Below, in pieces: positions 45,439 through 57,578 of a DNA stretch of 64,000 nucleotides. The stretch is from positions 62,001 to 126,000 of the forward strand of contig QNQO01009192.1 of NCBI GenBank assembly GCA_003290165.1. Reading direction: 5' to 3'. How positions within the stretch are numbered: the first letter of the stretch is position 1; each line of letters begins with the position of its first letter. The position numbers and the translations under genes are program-made. Below the pieces are notes generated by a model. The model was not told where the DNA came from. It ran no database searches and was given only the letters and a program-made list of their open reading frames with translations. The DNA comes from Berberis thunbergii (taxonomy: Eukaryota > Streptophyta > Magnoliopsida > Ranunculales > Berberidaceae).

Positions 45439-46446
45439 TTAAAGGAGAGATTTTTAGATCTTTTTTTTTTTTGAGATTTTACAGAGATTAGATACAGTGC
45501 ATGATATTAAATATAAATACACAGTTGATTATGATGATTGATGAACTACCACACAAGTGTATCTTCCAAAATCCTAGGATGCAGTGTGTTCGTTATCTTT
45601 CAAATTGATGGATTTCAATATAAAATTTGCTATTGCACATGAAACTGAATGCTGATTTTACAAGAAATGGTAAGGATTAAAACAATGGTAAAAGTGCTCA
45701 TTTTTAATTTTAGAGGATTCAGTTTTTCATTCCACCTTGTGATTAATCATGTCTTTAAGTACTTGAAATTTGAGATATGTATGTCAATGCAAATCATTGG
45801 GGACGATACTTTCTTACTTCCTAAACCAGACATGAAGATACGTCATATAAAATGCAAGATTGAATCCTGATATTAAGATGACTTATCTGTATCACAAGGT
45901 TGACAACAAAAAGTGATACCATAATCAAGAAATGAACTCAAGTATTTCTCCATTTCTTGTGCCCTGAAAAAAGCAGAAATGTGTCATGAAAGATTTGGTT
46001 AAAAAATTTGTATGAGATGAGCAATTCTGCACCAACATCCAACCACCTGACACTCTCACACCAAAATTTCCCTTAAAATTGCATGTGCAATCAAGTATAA
46101 CTAGATGATGAAATGGAATCCAAGATTTTATTCATTCATTGCAAAAAAAATTACACATGACAAGCATTCTAATTACCACTTGCATTCTTCCTAGCACTTG
46201 CAATCCTGGTTCCTAGCACTTGCATCCAATATTTGTTTATTCTTCCCCTTCCTAGCACTTGCAAGTTCAGCAACATTAATACAATTCCTGGTTCAGCAAT
46301 ATTTGTTGATTCTTCAAGCCTTCCATCAAACTCCTTCTCTGATTTCTGTCTGAATATCTGAGTGAACTGCTTCTAAACTGCAGAATTCCATAAGACAAAG
46401 TCAGATCCTAACATATTGCTGATAAAACAGAATTCCATAAGACAGT
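45439..46446. other. Spacer between the inverted arms
   Basis: AT-rich, no gene recognised. 46,178-46,275 contains four copies of a short CCTAGCACTTGCA-type repeat. This spacer together with the C-terminal PTC52 piece makes a loop of about 1.64 kb between the arms. Confidence 0.6.
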
Positions 46447-47111
46447 ATGTGAGATTGGTGTATGGGCTGGATCCATGAGGTTTTCGAGAAGTATTGAATG
46501 ATCGTAGGGTAGCTCATGGGTAGTTGAGATGTCCTGAAAGCCTGGTCTAGCAAAGTTCTCAAACCAAGGTAGCTTATCGGGGTTCGCTGGGTTCTTGTCT
46601 GACATCCATACCCATATTACTCCTTGAGAATCCTTTACCTCATATGTTTTGACACAAGCTGATCGAGGAATTTTCGCTCCTCTAGGAAGCTGTAGTGGCA
46701 TTGAGAAGGGGTTATTAAAAGCATCATATGCAGAAAAAAAAACCAGTCTAACAGATTGTTCTATGCAAATGCCCAAACTATAGGGCTTATAGGTTAAAAT
46801 CCATGACACTTAATTCGCCAGGGCATAGTTGAATCAGTGTGTTTCCAGGATTCGGCTGTCTACTAAGATCAATTGTTATGTTTCAATAAATAAAAATGAT
46901 AAACAGATAACTTGATTCTGTCGATGATTTGCATCTTGTAATTCTAGGTTTGCTCATGAATGCTTATAGATCAAATTAAACAAGGTGTACTTGAGAGTTG
47001 AAGCATACCTGAGGTATATTTACGCATTTCCCCTTGCCTTCAAACTGCCAGCCATGGTAAAGACATTCCAGCCTCCCATCAATTAACTGACCTTCAGACA
47101 GTTTTGCTAAT
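46447..47111 (-). pseudogene. PTC52-like pseudogene (right, inverted, shorter copy)
   Basis: The same two exons as the left copy in reverse: 47,009-47,111 (Rieske CLYHGW exon) and 46,447-46,689 (PRGAKIPRSACVKTYEV to DPAHTPISH), with the same intron between. It stops within HTPISH at the duplication breakpoint, so the C-terminal part is missing. Differences from the left copy are few point changes (for example LTDPAH against LMDPAH, and CSAYD against FSAYD in the intron-read frame), so the duplication is recent relative to the pseudogenisation. Confidence 0.92.
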
Positions 47112-48145
47112 CTGAATCAATATTAAGTAAACTATCAAAACCAAAACTAATCCATTCTAAGGGTAATTTTGGACATACAAATTCCCATATGGCCTGCAAA
47201 CAATTCTGCAAATTTCCTAGAACTATCGTTATTTCGTGCTTGTGGAACACATATTCATCATGCTACACCTCTGAACAATTCATATGTTTCTTATCTCTAA
47301 CATACTAGAGGATCAATCATCAAGTTAATTGTTGATTGATTGAGTAATAGACAATAAAAGTTGAGGGTTATTACCTGTGAGGAAGAATCAACAAATCAGA
47401 GAAGGACTAACACAAAATGGTTGTCCCATTGCACCAAACATTTTGTACTCCTCGGTACTAAAATACAACATTTCAATACAAGTGATTCACTTACTGATTC
47501 ACTAAACAAACTTTTGTTACTATAATTTGCATTGAAGGATTGGGCGTGGAAAAACTCCCAAGTGTGAACAAAAACCAGTTTGTGTGTGATAGAAGGATGA
47601 GCAACATTTATCCCTTTGTAAAATTAGAAACCCTCGAGAAACCCCAGAGAAACCTGAGATCTAGAGACCCACCACCAGATATACACTGAAGAACCCTAGA
47701 GAAATCCAAATCTGAAAACCCACCATCAGAAATCAACAAGAAATCAAAGTAGAAACCCTAGATCTATCAACCCAATACCAGAAATCAACAAGAAATCAAC
47801 AAGAAATCTACAAGAAATCAAAGAGGGAATTTGAGAACTTAAGAGGGACTTACCTTTTCTTTGAAGATACCTTTATTCAGAGAGAACAAAATCGAAGAGG
47901 GAGAACTTCTGAGCTTTTGTAGTTTTGAAATGCTGAAGACGAAATCGAAGTGGGAGAATCTGTCCAAAATGGGGAGAGGGAGAGGGAGAGGGAATGAAAA
48001 TGGGGAGAAAGAAGCTTTCGATTCCCTCTTCTTCTCCCCCAAAATTTGGATTTCCCCCGTTTTTTTTTTCCCACCACGTCACCTCTGCACGTGCTCGCCA
48101 CCCTCCCTCGCCCATTTCCTCAACATTTAGAATTACTCAATTTAT
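46447..48145 (-). repeat. Inverted duplication, right arm (without CACTA)
   Basis: Reverse-complement partner of 32,483-33,310 plus 43,950-44,806. It is continuous across 47,299-47,301 (AAC, reverse of GTT), the unoccupied CACTA target. The outer end is near 48,145, where AATTCTAAATG-type similarity to the left arm fades. It includes the leader with the AAAG/GTAAGTCC donor at about 47,850 (reverse). Confidence 0.93.
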
Positions 48146-49070
48146 TATCAACAAACTTTTGAATTTGGGGAAAACCCCTCAATGTTGTTTTGTCTTATTT
48201 GAAATGAATATAATACAAGCAATTAAAACTTTTGTTATGGGCATTTGGGCAAAACATAATCAGAAGAGTCAAAAGTCATAAAAGGCTTATGAAGTTGACA
48301 CGTGGCAAAAATTTAAATTAAGTTTCTAATTTACAAAAATACCCCTGAATGTTATTTTGTCTTATTTGAAGAATAGAACACAAAGGAATTAAAAGTTTTG
48401 TGAATGGTATTTTGGGCAGAGCAAAAATCATGTTGAAGATATACAATTTGCAGTTCATTTAAAGCTGCAGAGGTTATAACTGTAGAAAAGATATTTCTAA
48501 ATAAATTAATGGTTTGTTTAACTTACGTCAAAAAATAAAAAAATAGCTTATTAAGGATTAGTTCCTAAAAGATATCGTATTTATGATATACCCTGGACTG
48601 GCGATCCACATCCATTGACTGTTAATGCACGCGTTATTTTCAAATAGTCATTATTTTCATGCCTAAATACCCCTACACGATCTAACTACCAGGATTAAAC
48701 ATTTCCAATAGTTAGGACTGAAAGTAGTCGTTGTAAGTTGGAATGGAGAAGAAATCTCACTTGGATTCCTCTCGATTTAATCAACGAAGTGTGGTTCCAT
48801 GAAAGTTCACAAGGCAATAGATGTTTAGAGTAGCTAAAGCCTAAAATTTGCAGGTTAAATTCATATACAAAGAGTTGCAGGTCATCTTCAACCTCTACTC
48901 ATCTTCTATGAATTATTGATGAACCAGGGGGCATGATTATAATCAAATCTATTATAGGGGGTTAAGTTACTAACAACATTTTGTTTTACGGGTTAATGTT
49001 GAAAAACGTTAGTGTATGTTAAACAGAGCATTGTGATGAGCTCACTCGTGTTAGCAACTCTGTAAATGCA
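48146..49070. other. AT-rich stretch, nothing recognised
   Basis: No gene or repeat end seen. CCCCTCAATGTTGTTTTGTC (48,174) and CCCCTGAATGTTATTTTGTC (48,341), each followed by TTATTTGAA, mark a diverged local duplication. Confidence 0.5.
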
Positions 49071-49074
49071 AGTA

Positions 49075-49380
49075 CTGAGAACTATATGCAAGACTCAAAC
49101 TATATGCAAGGCTCCAACTATATGCAAGGCAACAAAATGCAAATGTAAATGAAAATTGACAAACCTATGTCAAATGAACCATGTTACAAATGTACAGACA
49201 AATGCACTCTGTTGCAAACCTACACACAAATGTATCATGTTGCTATATGATATATATACATATATGCACACTACTGCAACCAACATTCAAAAAACATTTG
49301 TTGCAATATGATATATATGCACCATGTTGCAACAAACATTCAAAAACACTTGTTGCAAAAGTACATCATGTTCAACAAAA
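49075..49380. repeat. Local tandem repeats (ACTATATGCAAG and TGTTGCAA types)
   Basis: Three copies of CTATATGCAAG-C at 49,082-49,130, then several copies of an approximately 45-bp unit carrying ATATGATATATATGCACC and CATGTTGCAACAAACATTCA. Simple local expansion; no coding role apparent. Confidence 0.7.
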
Positions 49381-49399
49381 ATTACACTGTAATACAAAA

Positions 49400-49860
49400 A
49401 GTGGCACCAATATCCCGTCAAACCATTAACAAACCCCCACCCCCCCCCCCCTTCGGATGCACCTTTAGTATACTCCTTTGGAGGTTTCTTGCAATTCTTC
49501 ACATTGTGTCCATCCATCTCACATTTTCTGCAAAGTCTTGTCTCTATCTAAGTGAAACCTTCTTCATTCTCATCCAATCTTCTCTGAGTTCTAGGTCTCC
49601 TTGATGGCTTCTTAACTAGAGGGGGTAACACCAAGTATAGTGCCTGAAAGATGAAAATCATCATGGGTAACATTCATGACATTCATTGCTCAGAATTAGT
49701 TGAACATCAACAAATGAACTTACTTCAGGCCACTCTCTCATGTTAGGGATGCTAATGATACCCCTTGAATATGCTTCTACATAAGCTCTGAAGAAGTGGT
49801 GAGGGCTACAATACCTACAACATACATGCTTCATATCAGAAATTTATTCATAATCAAACA
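49400..49860 (-). pseudogene. MuDR-type transposase C-terminal remnant
   Basis: Minus strand, about 49,740-49,860: YCSPHHFFRAYVEAYSRGII followed by SIPNMREWPE, the typical tail after the SWIM zinc finger of Mutator-like transposases (Y-hydrophobic-AY...W/P). Further on (49,430-49,540): LCRKCEMDGHNVKNCKKP, a C-X2-C-X4-H-X4-C zinc knuckle in the usual position near the C-terminus. Stops interrupt the two pieces. The catalytic DDE part is not present. Confidence 0.7.
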
Positions 49861-50650
49861 TGATGTAAGGTTTAGTAATTGTTATGTTACTTACTCTGCG
49901 CAATTTGATCTTTGATTGAATATGTGATACTCTTCAAAATGAAGTTTCAAATGGCTTTTCTCTTAACTTCATGAACCAGTTGTTGAAGATCACTAAAATT
50001 GTTAGTAATGAAGTTTCAAGGTATAAAGTTTAGAAAATGTTACTTACTCTTCCCATATTGGTCTCTGATTAACCATAGTCACCACTGCATGCACACCGAT
50101 GCTAAGTGATGTAGTTGAATCATGATCTCCTTAACCTTGACCTGCCTAAGAAACACACATGAGCCAAATACCACCATTGCGGTGGTCGATGACACTTAAA
50201 GTCAGACAAGGCTTGAGAAATGCTTAAAAATGTAAATTAAGTTATGTAGCGTGCATTTGTTCATCAACCCTGTGTCTTCTTTATAATGCGAGATTCCTTG
50301 TTCGGCTAGGCCTTTGGTGGCATAGTTTAGGGAAATCTAATTGGAGATCCTTTTCCTAGTTGGGAGTCATTCATGTAAAAGAATTTCCCTACACGACTTG
50401 TATTCCTAGATCTGCAGGAGAGATTTCCCTTTTGGAGTATTGTCCACACAAGGGGGTTTCCATGCATGACTTATACTCCTGTGTTTCTTTCCTACTCGGA
50501 TCCAATGTACTGTTGGCTTGCCCGTCTTAGGTCGATCCCCTAGATACTTGCCTGATTGGGTTTTACGGGTATTGGGCTTGACCAAGTGATGTGTGGGCTT
50601 AGTAAGGCGCTGCAATTTGGATCCAACCTTTTGGATTCTGCCAATATGGG

Positions 50651-51319
50651 TGATGATACATAAAAATGGTCACACTCCTGAGCCAAACACGTCTCATGAT
50701 GATCTCGAGGAATTATGGGCTCAAGCGTCGGCCCAACACAAATCCAGCCTAAGCGGATCTAAGCCCGCTCAACTTCAGTCCGTCTAAGCGGACCTAGACT
50801 CTCATAGCATACTAGGCCCACATGTCTCATAGCCATCCTCAATACCCACAAGCCATCTTTAGGCAAGTATCTCAAGGATTAGCTTCAGACAAAAAACTAC
50901 ATCTGCTCTCTGCTTCGAACTAGGAAGCAAACACCAGAGTATTTTTCACACAGGAAAACTCCTTTCTACGGATTGCTCATGGATTGAGAACTATCTCCCA
51001 CGTATTTAGGAGTGTAGAGCTAATAGAAAATTTCCCTCCTACAACACGACTCTTAATTAGACATGAGGTCCCTCCCTAAGCTACACCTACGATGGTCTGG
51101 TTGAACCAGGACTCCTTGCACTATAAATAAGACATGAGGTTAGTAAGCTAAGGTATGCTACAACATCCCTATTATAGCATTACACATTCCTCAGATCCCT
51201 GTCTGACTTTAGCATCGGAGTGTAATCGACCACCCCACAGTGGTTTGTGGCTCATGTGCATTACTTGTGCAGGTCAGCAGGAACAAGTTCAAAGCAAGGA
51301 GCAAAAATCGACTACATCA
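50651..51319 (+). repeat. Left LTR of the Tat element
   Basis: 669 bp, TG...CA ends. A TATA-like CTATAAATAAG at about 51,121 could be the LTR promoter. LTR divergence from the right copy is visible as scattered substitutions, so the insertion is not very recent. Confidence 0.92.
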
Positions 51320-51567
51320 GCTTGGCGTCGTCTGTGAGGACGACATAGTTCTTAACTTTACACTAAGCGTCGTCTCCTACCAAATCCAAGAAAAGTGGTG
51401 ACCACTAGGTCACGTAGCAACAAAAGATCATAGGACACATCCAGCGCTCAGGCCATCCCTGCGGTTCGGTCGAGTACGGGAAGCACAGTCGCACCCCCGT
51501 GCACAAGGCAACACCATTGAACCTTGAGCCGAATGTAAAATATCTTCCCACACACCTAGACTAGTTA

Positions 51568-52479
51568 ATGATTCAGACGTTCGTATCGATGAAGCGAAGT
51601 TCCAACAAGATGCAAGAGACATATTTAACCCGATTCAATAATGAGCTAAACACCGTCTGCTCATGCGACGACGCAACGACCCTCTTTATCTTCATTAACG
51701 ATCTGCGAAAAGGAGAGTTTAACAATCTTTTGACACCGAATCCTCTAGTAAACACAACGGATTCGGCGAATAAAGCACAAAACTTTGCCATCCAGAGAGA
51801 AGAACGAAAGAAGACCAAACCCGAGGAGCCTTCAATCAACAGGATACATGCCCTTTACGGAGCACTTTCAGAGTTCGAACTGTCCAACAAGTCCAGAAAA
51901 AAGGTTATCCGAGGCTTAAGGATTCAAGATGTACGTGATGGACAACTAAAAACGCATGATCAAAAGCCAGGCTCATCTGCACCACTGGCATCCTCACAGA
52001 AGGACTTCCAGGGCGTACAAATCCCACACGATGACGCTCTAGTTGTAATAGTTTCCCTTGCGGGATGGGAGGTAAGAAGATCCATGGAAGATACTGGGAG
52101 CTCGATGAACGTCTTGTTCCTTCACACGCTTCACAACATGCAACTGGATGAAGCAGCCTTAATCCCTTTTAGTCGTCCAATAACCGACTTCAGTGGTGAG
52201 AAACAATTCCCTGTAGGAAAGGTACAACTGACGATAACAGGGGGAAAACAACTAACTCATAAGACTCTGTTCCAAGAGTTTCTAGTGATCGACACGCTTT
52301 TGGCGTACAATTTGGTTATCGGCAGACCTTGGTTACATCAGATGGGGGCGGCGGTCTCCACCCTGCACCAGTGTGTCAAGTACCTTGCGAACCAAGCGAT
52401 CGATACATTGAAAGGAGACCAATCAGAGGCTAGGGAATGCCAATACATGACGACTTCCCATCCGACGGTTCTCAACTAG
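51568..52479 (+). pseudogene. Tat element gag (C-terminal part) and protease
   Basis: 303-codon open frame. Residues 1-95 correspond to the last part of gag (ETYLTRFNNELNTV, equivalent to LKEYAMCFNNELMTL in the 30 kb copy); the first half of gag is missing. The protease follows with PHDDALVVIVSLAGWEVRRS, active site DTGSSMNVLF (Asp present), and C-terminal FLVIDTLLAYNLVIGRPWLH. Frame and catalytic residues look intact for the protease, but without upstream gag or downstream pol in frame the product would not support transposition. Confidence 0.88.
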
Positions 52480-52639
52480 CAATCAACGTAAAGACCAATC
52501 CTATCATCCACCCAACTCGAGGTTTACGGGAGGAACAACCGACACTGGGCAAAGAGGCATCGTAAGCCTTCAGGGCAAGTCCAATGTCGGACAGCCGGAA
52601 AAAGAAACCATAACGGTCTATTGCAACAAGCCTCGAAAC

Positions 52640-53590
52640 GGTAAGGCCATCCAGATTGACTCCCACTTAAACAAGGAAGTGGCGAAGCAACTTACGGAAC
52701 TACTGCAGCGTAACTAGGACATCTTCGCCTGGACTATCCAGGGTATGGTGGGGATCGACCCTTCAATAATCACCCATCGCTTCAAAGTATATCCCTAAAA
52801 AAAATTGTCAGGCATAAGAAAAGGACTGTGGCACCCGAAAGAAACGCTATCATAAATGAGGAGGTTCAGCGTTTACTCGACGCAGACATGATCAAGGAAG
52901 CATGATACCCCGACTGGCTGGCAAACACCGTTCTCATAAAAAAAGAAAATCGAGAACTGGAGAGTGTGCGTAGACTGCACCGATTTAAACAAAGCCTGCC
53001 ACAAGGACAACTTCCCACTCCCCCAGATCGATCAGATCGTAGAAGCCACATCGGGAGACAACCTCGTCAGCTTTATGGACGCATATCTTTATGGACGCAT
53101 ATTTTGGTTACAATCAAATATTGATGCACCCCTATATCAAGAAAAAAACCTCTTTCGTGACGAAAAGTGAAATATACTGCTATAGGGTGATGTCATTCAG
53201 CCTAAAGAATGCTGAGGCTACCTATCAACGATTGGTTAACCGAATGTTCAAGCAACAAATCAGTAGGAATATGGAAGTATAAATCGATGACATGCTGGTA
53301 AAAAGCCTTCACAGACCCGACCACATACGGGACCTTGCCAAAGCATTCGACCAACTCAGGAAATACTGGATGAAGCTCAACCCACAAAAGTGCACATTTG
53401 GAGTTGTCTAGGAAATTCCAAGGCTATATAGTTAACAGAAGGGGAATCGAGGTCGATCCGAAACATATTCAGGCTCTTCTCGACATTAAGTCCCCATATA
53501 ATATCAGAGAACTTTAGAGCCTGACTGGGAGGGTAGCAACACTAAACAGATTTATATCGTAGTCTTTCGACAAATGCCTTCCCTTCTTCA
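52640..53590 (+). pseudogene. Tat element reverse transcriptase
   Basis: Pieces in order: NAIINEEVQRLLDADMIKEA, PDWLANTVLIKK, CVDCTDLNKACHKDNFPLPQ, LVSFMDAY, FSLKNAEATYQRLVNRMF, then an IDDMLVKSLHRPDH catalytic motif in which the usual Tyr before IDD is a stop codon (about 53,281). A second stop and several frameshifts occur (near 52,800, 52,905, 52,945, 53,100). Clearly gypsy-type RT, inactive. Confidence 0.9.
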
Positions 53591-53591
53591 A

Positions 53592-53747
53592 AATACTAAG
53601 AGGGAGCAAAGGATTTTTGTGGAACGAGGAATGCGAACAAACCTTTCAAAACTTAAAAACATACATGGGAATACTAAGAGGGAGCAAAGGATTTTTGTGG
53701 AACGAGGAATGCGAACAAACCTTTCAAAACTTAAAAACATACATGGG
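53592..53747 (+). repeat. Exact 78-bp tandem duplication in the RT/RNase H junction
   Basis: Two head-to-tail copies, from AATACTAAGAGGGAGCAAAG to CATACATGG, period 78 bp. It adds 26 in-frame residues (ILRGSKGFLWNEECEQTFQN and following) without breaking the frame. The copies look identical, so it is recent. Confidence 0.92.
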
Positions 53748-54235
53748 GAGTCCAGAGCTATTCTCGAAGTCCGCGAAGGTGAAACATTATACTTGTACCT
53801 GTTTGTTTCCAAACACGCTGTTAGTTCAGCCATCGTACCTGACGACCATGGAACCTAGAGGCCAGTATACTACACCAGCAAAACCTTCATCGAAGCCAAA
53901 ACACGCTATCCGGGCGTGAAAAAGTTGGCTCTGGCGTTAGTCGTATCCTCTAGGAAACTGAGGCCCTATTTTCAAGCCCACTTCATAACGGTCCTGATCA
54001 AATACCCACTCCACTCGGTATTACATAAACCTGAGCTATCTGGTAGGATGGTGAAATGGTCAGTAGAACTCGGGCAATTTGACATAAACTACGCTCTAAG
54101 AACCGCCATCAAAGCCAAGGCGCTTGCGGATTTCATTGCTGAATTTACCAACGGAGAAAAACTAAAAGTAGGCTACCAACTCACAGAATTCAATGTCCAA
54201 TCTTGGATCCTGCGCTGCGACGAATCTTCAACTTA
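53600..54235 (+). pseudogene. Tat element RNase H (first, gypsy type)
   Basis: WNEECEQTFQNLKTYMG opens the RT-linked RNase H, followed after frame changes by LALALVVSSRKLRPYFQAHF, the core ITVLIKYPLHSVLHKPELSG and AIKAKALADFIAEFT. At least two frameshifts are present (around 53,830 and 53,915). The end ADFIAEFT marks the tether to the second RNase H. Confidence 0.85.
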
Positions 54236-54530
54236 AGGCGAGCGGAGCAAGGACCACTCTCTGCTCCCCTAGCGGCTTCACCATCGTAAAGGTCGTCAGA
54301 TTTGGTTTCCCCGCTACAAACAACGAGGTCGAATACGAAGCCCTCCTGTCAAGGTTAAAGCTAGCTTTGGGGATCGGCATAGATCGCCTAACAGCATACA
54401 TCGACTCGAGACTAGTAGTCAACCAGGTCAAAGGAGATTTCAATAGCAAAGAGTTGCGCATGATAACTTATCACGACAAGGTACTCGGCGTAATGAGCAA
54501 GTTCAAGAATTGTCCGCTGATGACGATGAC
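54190..54530 (+). pseudogene. Tat element second (archaeal-like) RNase H
   Basis: Reads SGARTTLCSPSGFTI, FGFPATNNEVEYEALLSRLK and IDSRLVVNQVKGDFNSKEL, the conserved N-E-EYEAL and DS-LVVNQV motifs of the additional RNase H acquired by Tat elements. The DSR catalytic region is kept. The first motif (W-L-D-G in relatives) appears as WILRCDESS in another frame just upstream. Nothing resembling an integrase HHCC or DDE core was found between 54,530 and 55,120. Confidence 0.85.
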
Positions 54531-55120
54531 TCTCCAAGGGATCATTCCTCTCAATGATCGTCGAATTAGCCAGGTAAGCTTAGACAGTTCGCGACTGATG
54601 ACGGCTTCTAGTGCCCAAAGCCTAATCCGCTCCGTGCGGGTCACGACACTTGGTAAAGTGGGAGTCTAGTCAGCGTTTGTTCCTTGATGATGACGACTTT
54701 CCAAAGAATCATTGCTCTTGATACGAACAATGGTCACTGAACTTACCAAGTTAAGCTTAATAAGTCTGAAACTGACAACAACAGCTCCCGACATGCAAAG
54801 CCTAACCCGCTCCGCACACGTTGTTACAATCAAAGAAATGGAGGCAAAAGTCAGCGCTAAACCGCCAACACAGAGGGAGTCGTTGCAGACAACCACACAA
54901 CAGAGCTATATATTTGGACTGACAAAAAATTCCGCCCTACAGTACAAACCCTACAGTCTACAAAGCGATAAAATCAAATACGACAATGCAAGGCAGAATA
55001 GTACTTTCATTCAAAAGAGAAAACATGTCTACATGATATTCGCCCATGAAGGGACATTACAATCTAAGGAGAAGCATCTTCCTAATCAATTAGCCTTGTG
55101 GCACTAGAGCCTTCCCCTTG

Positions 55121-56790
55121 CTAAATCGGCCCAAAAGTTGCCCTCCTATAGCGGGTGAAGTCGAGATCAATATCGGGATACTCTCCCTTAATTTGTTCTA
55201 GGAGCTCCAGTCTGCCTCGAATTACCTCGGACAAGATTAGCTGCCTCCTACCAGACACATCAAAATCTACCGCGCCTAGCAACGCCTCATAATGCGAGTG
55301 TTCCTCGAACAACATCCGTTCCACTTCCAGAGCACGGCGAAGCCCTTCGTCTGTCGCTGCCTTTTGACGGCCCACTCCGCCTCCGACTGCTTCCTCTCAG
55401 CTTCTTTGGCCCTTCGTTCAGAGGACCACCTATCCATAACTGTATCCAAGCACTCCAATTCAGCACGACACGAGTCGACACCAAGTCGGACTCAGTAACA
55501 CTCAGCTGCTCTCATTTCATCTACCGCATCAGCAACAAGGGTCGTGGCCTCCACACCCTCACGGTTCGCGACGGTGCCAAAACCTTCTGCCCACACATCC
55601 GAATATGACATTCGCAGATCGACAAAGGCCTTCTCCAAAGCAAAGACCCTCCCACGGGGATCAAGATGTAGTGAGATAGGAACATGCTACTCCGAAGTAC
55701 GAACACCAAAGGGAGAGGCCACCACTACAGAAGACTGCCTCTTCCTCGGGGCAACCACGGGAAGCACATTCGCTTCCAGCTCAGCAAACCTGGAGAGGTC
55801 GAGCGGGGCCAGGCTTCTCTTCCTCACACAAAGAGCGACTACCCCCTTCATCGGGGAACCCGACACTAGGTGAGCCCCATAAGAACTCTACAGCAGCCCA
55901 CTGCGTATGACATCTTCCAGCATTGTAACCTCCTCAATGAAAATCAAAGGAAGCTTAAAAAACTTCTTCTCTAGTCGCTACTCTTCCTCACTGAGGGACA
56001 GGATAACAAACTATTCTGAAACAAAGGAAAGAATTAGGACCAACGCCACAAGAAGAGCGCGCAAAGATACGCATGCATTAAAAAATAACTCACCGAGATC
56101 GAACTGAAAGTATTGGGACACTCTACAACTCTCGAGCTTGAAGTAGCTAGTATCCACCGAAGCCAAAAACCACTGCTTCTCCTGGGATTTGGCACTACTC
56201 ACTATCAAACGCAGACAAGGTGCATGGACAAGTCAGTATACAGATACCCCTAGAATCCAGCCAAACTTTGGTCAGCCAATGAATTACCGGTGGAGTCAAA
56301 TGAAGGCCAGCGTCATGAGCCCTCAGGAGAATTGCTAGGAGTATCCTGAACCCGCTCAGTGCCATCTGAGTGGGAGGCAAGTAAAAATGAGTAAAGAAGC
56401 GCCAGACGTCCCCAGACACCGAAAATCGGAGTTCAGACTCAAACATACCTCGATGCAAGCTTATAAACCCCTAAGGAGGTACAATCGAACCTGACACTCC
56501 GAACGCGGGAACAAGATACAAATCTCCAAAGATACAGTACAAATTACGAAGTCTGATCAACTCAGTTTCATCGATTAGACCATCACCAAAATGATTCGTA
56601 CTGGCGAGGGATAACGGATTCTGGGAAGCAATTTTGACATTGTTGGCCATTGGAAGAATGAACAGATACTGCGGTTCAAAAAAATAGCACAGATAACGAT
56701 GGGGAAATCATCCTCAGAACAGTAAATATTTATAGGGCAGACAAACCAAATTTTCCCTCCTCGAGCAGTCGCGTACCTATTAAATGTCAT
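55121..56790 (-). pseudogene. Antisense ORF (aORF) of the Tat element
   Basis: Minus-strand frames opposite to gag-pol, next to the 3' LTR. N-terminal part 56,195-56,458 has HRGMFESELRFSVSGDVWRF and LSGFRILLAILLRAHDAGLH; it is homologous to 58,120-58,340 (HKGMFQFGLPFTVSEDIWCL, PNGFKTLIVLLIREKDVGLW). The C-terminal part 55,121-55,375 is a predicted coiled coil (EGLRRALEVERMLFEEHSHY). Several frameshifts lie between. Function unknown; such ORFs recur in Tat elements. Confidence 0.6.
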
Positions 56791-56898
56791 GCGCTGCTCG
56801 AAACCAACGCTTCAGGTCCAATCATCACGACGGTACAAATCCCTTTTCAACGAGTTAGTGGACCGTTGTAAACACCTCACTAACTTGAAGGGAATAGC

Positions 56899-57578
56899 TA
56901 ATGATACATAAAATGGTCACACTCCTGAGCCGAACACGTGTCATGATGATCTCGAGGAACTACGGACTCAAGCATCAGCCCAACATAGATTCAACCCAAA
57001 CAGATCTAAGCCCGCTCAACTTCAGTCCGACCAAGCTGACTCGGACTCTCACAGCATGCTAGCCCCACACGTCTCATAGCCATCCTCAATACCCATAAGC
57101 CCTCTTCAGGCAAGTATCTCAAGGATCAGCTTCGGATGTGCAACTACAGCTGCTTTCTGCTTCCAACTAGGAAGCAAACACTAGAGTATCTTTTACAAAG
57201 GGAAACTCCCTTCTACGGATTGCTCTTGGATTGGGAACTATCTCCCGCGTATCTAGGAGTGCAGAGTTAACAGTTAACTTCCCTCATACAGCACGACTCT
57301 TAATCAGAGAGGGATCTCCACGAAGATTTCCTCCCTAAACTACGCCTACGATGGCCTGGTTGAACTAGGACTCTTTGCACTATAAATAAGACATGAGGTT
57401 GCTTAGCTAAGGTACACTACAAAATCCCTGTTACAGCATTACACCTTCCTCAGATCCTTATCTGACTTTAGCATCGGAGTGCCATCGGCCACCCCACGGT
57501 GGTATATGGCTCACGTGTGTTACTTGTGCAGGTAATCAGGAACAGGGTCAAAGCAGGGAGCAAAAATTGACTGCATCA
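56899..57578 (+). repeat. Right LTR of the Tat element
   Basis: 680 bp; starts TAATGATACA (the TG terminus mutated to TA), ends CTGCATCA. A purine tract ACTTGAAGGGAATAGC precedes it as the polypurine tract. Confidence 0.92.

Larger units (their letters stand above)
50651..57578 (+). mobile_element. Tat-lineage Ty3/gypsy element, 6.9 kb, TSD ATGGG
   Basis: LTRs at 50,651-51,319 and 56,899-57,578 share their whole length (TGATGATACATAAA... and TAATGATACATAAA... to ...CATCA). They are flanked by ATGGG at 50,646-50,650 and 57,579-57,583. Primer-binding-site-like TTGGCGTCGTCTGTG follows the left LTR. Order: short gag, protease, reverse transcriptase, RNase H, archaeal-like second RNase H, then an antisense ORF; the doubled RNase H marks the Tat lineage. 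Integrase was not found and pol is broken, so the copy is dead. Confidence 0.93.
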
